Shown piece after piece: positions 61,507 to 64,000 of a stretch of DNA of 64,000 bases. Position 1 is the stretch's first letter. The number at the start of each line of letters is the position of its first letter. The stretch is taken from NCBI RefSeq assembly GCF_003933245.1, contig NZ_QUSX01000001.1:620001-684000 (forward strand). Direction: 5' to 3'. The notes under the pieces were generated by a model. That model ran no database searches, was not told where the DNA came from, and was given only the letters and a program-made list of their open reading frames with translations. The translations under genes were made by a program, and so were the position numbers. Origin of the DNA: Maribacter algicola (GTDB lineage: Bacteria > Bacteroidota > Bacteroidia > Flavobacteriales > Flavobacteriaceae).

Positions 61507-62712
61507 ATGAGCAAAAGCAATACATATTATCCACCCATACATCCCAAAAGAACATCCACAAGACAAGACGAAAAATGGGACGAAGCGGTAGGTCTTTTCA
61601 ATAACAAACAATTTGAAAAGGTAATACCTACCCTATTGGATTATATCGACCCCAACCTTAAAAACAAGAAGAAGGGAGAAACCTATGACATCCCGCATGG
61701 CTCCGTGGTAATCTCCATTACCCAAACGGCGGATGAACTATGGGTCAAATGTCCTCTTTTGAACATTGCCAATGCCAAAAAAGTTCCCTTGATGCGAAGG
61801 TTGGCGGAACTTCGAATGTCGCCACTTAATTTGACCAATCTGGTCTTGGAGGGCGATTTGGTATTCTTCGCCTTTTCCTGCCCCATTACCCTTTGCGAAC
61901 CTAACAAAGTCTATGGGGTGCTCCGCGAAGTCTGTTATTATGCAGATAGTTTTGATGATGAGTTTATCGAAAAGTTTGATGCAGAACACCTTCAGGAACC
62001 AAAAATCCGTTCGTTTTCCGAGGCCATCAAACAGGAAGCCTATGCCAATTGTCAAAAAATAATAGCGGATGGCCTAGAACGTTTTGAACGTTACCTGGAA
62101 AAGCGCCATGGCAACAATGCCTGGTACGCCTTGACAATCACCTTGAAAAATCTGGAGTTTTATATAGAACCCCAAGGATATTTGCGAACCCAACTTGAAA
62201 AGGCTTTGGATGCCCTCTATGACGGCAGAATCCCTTTTCATGACCGATTGATGAACGGAAAATCCGACTTGGAAAAATTGAAACAACTTCCAGAGGAAAA
62301 ATTCCTGTCGGATCTCTACCAAATCGAAACCTTCATTCCTTATAAATACAGCGGTAAGAAGGAGAATATCCGAGAAAATTGGCAGGAAAGTTATGAGGAA
62401 GTTCAGGAAATGATTTCCAATTCCAGGTTTGAGGATGCGGTGAACCTATTGCAATCCTGTTTTTATAGCCTTTTCTATTACAACTTGGTCAACGAGGAAA
62501 TCAGCAAACCCATCACAGATGCGCTTTCACAGGCCAGCGGGTTGGAGTATCACCAAGCGGCGCCCATACTCTTAAAGGGCATGCAGGCCATTATGGAAGA
62601 TTCCTTCGCAGGGATGGATTTTGGGATGGACCTTTCCAAATTAATGGGCGAACAAATGCAACAATCCATGGCGATGATGCAACAGCTCATGGCCAATTAC
62701 AAAACGAATTAA
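61507..62712 (+). CDS. Soluble protein with a YbjN/CesT-like domain, function unknown
   Basis: A 401-residue cytosolic protein. Residues about 55-165 form a domain (PHGSVVISITQTADELWVKC through FDDEFIEKFDAEH) that looks like the small alpha/beta chaperone-like fold of YbjN or CesT proteins. A helical middle follows, and the tail is Met/Gln-rich (MGEQMQQSMAMMQQLM). The same domain pattern seems to recur at the C terminus of the protease encoded 12 bp downstream. Not recognised otherwise. Confidence 0.65.
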   Translation: MSKSNTYYPPIHPKRTSTRQDEKWDEAVGLFNNKQFEKVIPTLLDYIDPNLKNKKKGETYDIPHGSVVISITQTADELWVKCPLLNIANAKKVPLMRRLAELRMSPLNLTNLVLEGDLVFFAFSCPITLCEPNKVYGVLREVCYYADSFDDEFIEKFDAEHLQEPKIRSFSEAIKQEAYANCQKIIADGLERFERYLEKRHGNNAWYALTITLKNLEFYIEPQGYLRTQLEKALDALYDGRIPFHDRLMNGKSDLEKLKQLPEEKFLSDLYQIETFIPYKYSGKKENIRENWQESYEEVQEMISNSRFEDAVNLLQSCFYSLFYYNLVNEEISKPITDALSQASGLEYHQAAPILLKGMQAIMEDSFAGMDFGMDLSKLMGEQMQQSMAMMQQLMANYKTN

Positions 62713-62724
62713 ATACCAGGAAGG

Positions 62725-63789
62725 ATGAACAACATAGAAAGTTCCGTATATAAAATAAACACCGCAAACGGCACGGGCACCGGTTTTTACAGTAGGGAAA
62801 ACGATATCATCATCACCAATTACCACGTGGTGGCCGGTTGTCATACCGTTAGTGTGAAGGGAAAAGATAAAAATAGATACCTGACTCAGGTTTTGTACGT
62901 AAATCCCGGTAAGGACATCGCTTTTCTAAGGGCAGATAGCCTTCCAAAACCCGTAGACACTGTGCTTCTTGACCATAGTACCGTTTCACAGACCCGTGAC
63001 AAGGTCATCGTACTTGGCTACCCTTACGGCATGCCGTTTACGGTAACGGAGGGCATTGTTTCCAATCCCCGTCAAAGTATTGGTGGTAGTTATTTTATAC
63101 AGACCGATGCGGCCATCAATCCCGGTAACAGCGGTGGCCCCGTGATCAATGAAAAAGGGGAACTGATGGGTATAGTCACCTCAAAATTCTCCGATGCGGA
63201 TAACATGGGCTTTGCCATCCCTTTGGAAACTTTAAAGGAAGAATTACGGGTAGTGAACGACTTAACCAATGTCTTTACCCTTGGCTGTTCCAACTGTGGG
63301 GGTCTTATTGAAGAAAAGAGCGATTATTGCCCCAATTGCGGCACCAACATCGATGAAAAACTGTTTGAGGAAATCGAACTTTCCGATTTTAGCCTTAAAG
63401 TTGAGGCAGCCATTTCCAAATTGGACATCAATCCCGTGTTGGCAAGGTCGGGCCGGGAACGTTGGTATTTTCATCAGGGCAGTGCGGAGATTCGCATGTT
63501 CGTTTATGACAACAATTACCTCTTCGCCACCTCTCCCTTGAACGATTTGCCTCGAAAAAATCTAGCGGAGGTGTACGAGTATATCCTAACGGCGGATACG
63601 GAACCCCATCGACTTTCTATTTCGGACAATCAGATTTATCTCTCGTACCGCATTCATATCAGCGATTTATACTCCGACCATACGAACGAAATACTGGAGA
63701 ACTTGGCCCATTTGGCCATCAAAGCCGATGCGCTGGACAATACTTTCGTAACCAAATTTGGTGCGGAAATGACCCATTACAGCAAATAG
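62725..63789 (+). CDS. Cytosolic trypsin-like protease with zinc ribbon
   Basis: A 354-residue protease of the S1C (DegP-like) type. The triad is His34 in TNYHVV, Asp64 in GKDIAFL and Ser136 in GNSGGP. A zinc ribbon follows, Cys188, Cys191, Cys202 and Cys205. The C-terminal 140 residues (about 215-354) look like the YbjN/CesT-like domain of the upstream protein (ALDNTFVTKFGAE here, SFDDEFIEKFDAE there). There is no signal peptide and no PDZ domain, unlike DegP. It lies 12 bp after the 401-residue gene. Confidence 0.85.
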   Translation: MNNIESSVYKINTANGTGTGFYSRENDIIITNYHVVAGCHTVSVKGKDKNRYLTQVLYVNPGKDIAFLRADSLPKPVDTVLLDHSTVSQTRDKVIVLGYPYGMPFTVTEGIVSNPRQSIGGSYFIQTDAAINPGNSGGPVINEKGELMGIVTSKFSDADNMGFAIPLETLKEELRVVNDLTNVFTLGCSNCGGLIEEKSDYCPNCGTNIDEKLFEEIELSDFSLKVEAAISKLDINPVLARSGRERWYFHQGSAEIRMFVYDNNYLFATSPLNDLPRKNLAEVYEYILTADTEPHRLSISDNQIYLSYRIHISDLYSDHTNEILENLAHLAIKADALDNTFVTKFGAEMTHYSK

Positions 63790-63833
63790 CATCTAAGGAT
63801 GCCAAATTCAATCAAACCCCAAAACTTTAAAAA

Positions 63834-64000
63834 ATGAAGAAAACAACACTTATCAAAAGCGTCTGTATGGCAGGAATGGCTATTGCGCTTAGCTGCTCCA
63901 GCGATGAATCCCCAGAAAGGGAAATTCCTATAAGGGCGACGCCCGAGGCTTTTGCCCAACTTAAAAGTGCTTCGCTTGAGCACAAAGTCCAAAACTTTCA
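63834..64000 (+). CDS. Lipoprotein, cut off by the window end
   Basis: The first 55 codons of a gene: a signal peptide ending AIALSCSSDES (lipobox), then a polar start of the mature part. It begins 44 bp after the protease gene on the same strand. Family cannot be told from this fragment. Confidence 0.75.
   Translation, partial: MKKTTLIKSVCMAGMAIALSCSSDESPEREIPIRATPEAFAQLKSASLEHKVQNF

Noticed and set aside
1..64000. Mobile elements, prophage, CRISPR or a defence island
   Set aside because: No transposase, integrase, phage protein, CRISPR-type spaced repeats or Cas protein was found; the repeats seen are within genes or are short regulatory sites.

Overview
The window looks like a chromosomal stretch from a marine-type member of the Flavobacteriaceae (Bacteroidota). 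Signs of this are -7 promoter elements of the form TAnnTTTG, weak or absent Shine-Dalgarno sequences, a fused CcoN-CcoO oxidase subunit, a DNA polymerase III alpha subunit with a fused N-terminal exonuclease, an S16 protein with a long acidic tail, many short-signal lipoproteins, and TPR-containing sensor proteins. Genus cannot be fixed from the sequence alone. No insertion sequence, prophage, integrase or CRISPR array was seen, and no clear pseudogene.

Region 1 (1-7000) is a complete histidine-degradation operon, hutH-hutI-hutU-hutG, with a divergent LysR-type regulator. Region 2 (7000-24480) is a micro-oxic respiration block: a universal stress protein, a Crp/Fnr-type regulator, the copper-transport ATPase CcoI, the cbb3 oxidase genes ccoS-NO-Q-P-G-H with a SafE-like membrane protein, a group 3 truncated globin, and hemN with a second stress protein. 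Four copies of a 14-bp operator (CTGAYAAWTRTCAT) serve five promoters here. At all five the operator centre is exactly 33.5 bp from the first T of the TTTG part of the -7 element. This is the clearest regulatory signal in the window and probably defines the regulon of the Fnr-like protein.

Region 3 (24480-31300) holds a nucleotidyltransferase, a candidate small RNA gene (25438-25517, minus) with 21-bp-period repeats upstream, an LpxH-like phosphatase / glycosyltransferase / GH1 glycosidase operon, glutaryl-CoA dehydrogenase and a tRNA methyltransferase. Region 4 (31300-38800) carries a five-repeat CHRD lipoprotein, a sulfatase, a large lipoprotein cytochrome dehydrogenase and a TIM-barrel isomerase, suggesting work on sugars or glycans at the cell surface. 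Region 5 (38800-52060) has rpsP-rimM, a ferritin-like protein, a possible pore-forming-toxin-like lipoprotein with its TPR-HTH regulator, dnaE, a heptaheme cytochrome, thioredoxin, a DUF58 protein and tRNA-Asp.

Region 6 (52060-61000) is a signalling locus: two tandem TPR histidine kinases with nearly identical kinase halves, one LytTR response regulator, and downstream small membrane and cadherin-like surface lipoprotein genes. Direct repeats with a 21-bp period, the usual spacing of LytTR sites, lie upstream of the kinases, downstream of the regulator, and at the candidate small RNA. Region 7 (61000-64000) is an unrecognised cassette of a small protein, a 401-residue protein and an apparently cytosolic trypsin-like protease with a zinc ribbon; the last two seem to share a C-terminal or internal domain. 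The window ends inside a lipoprotein gene.
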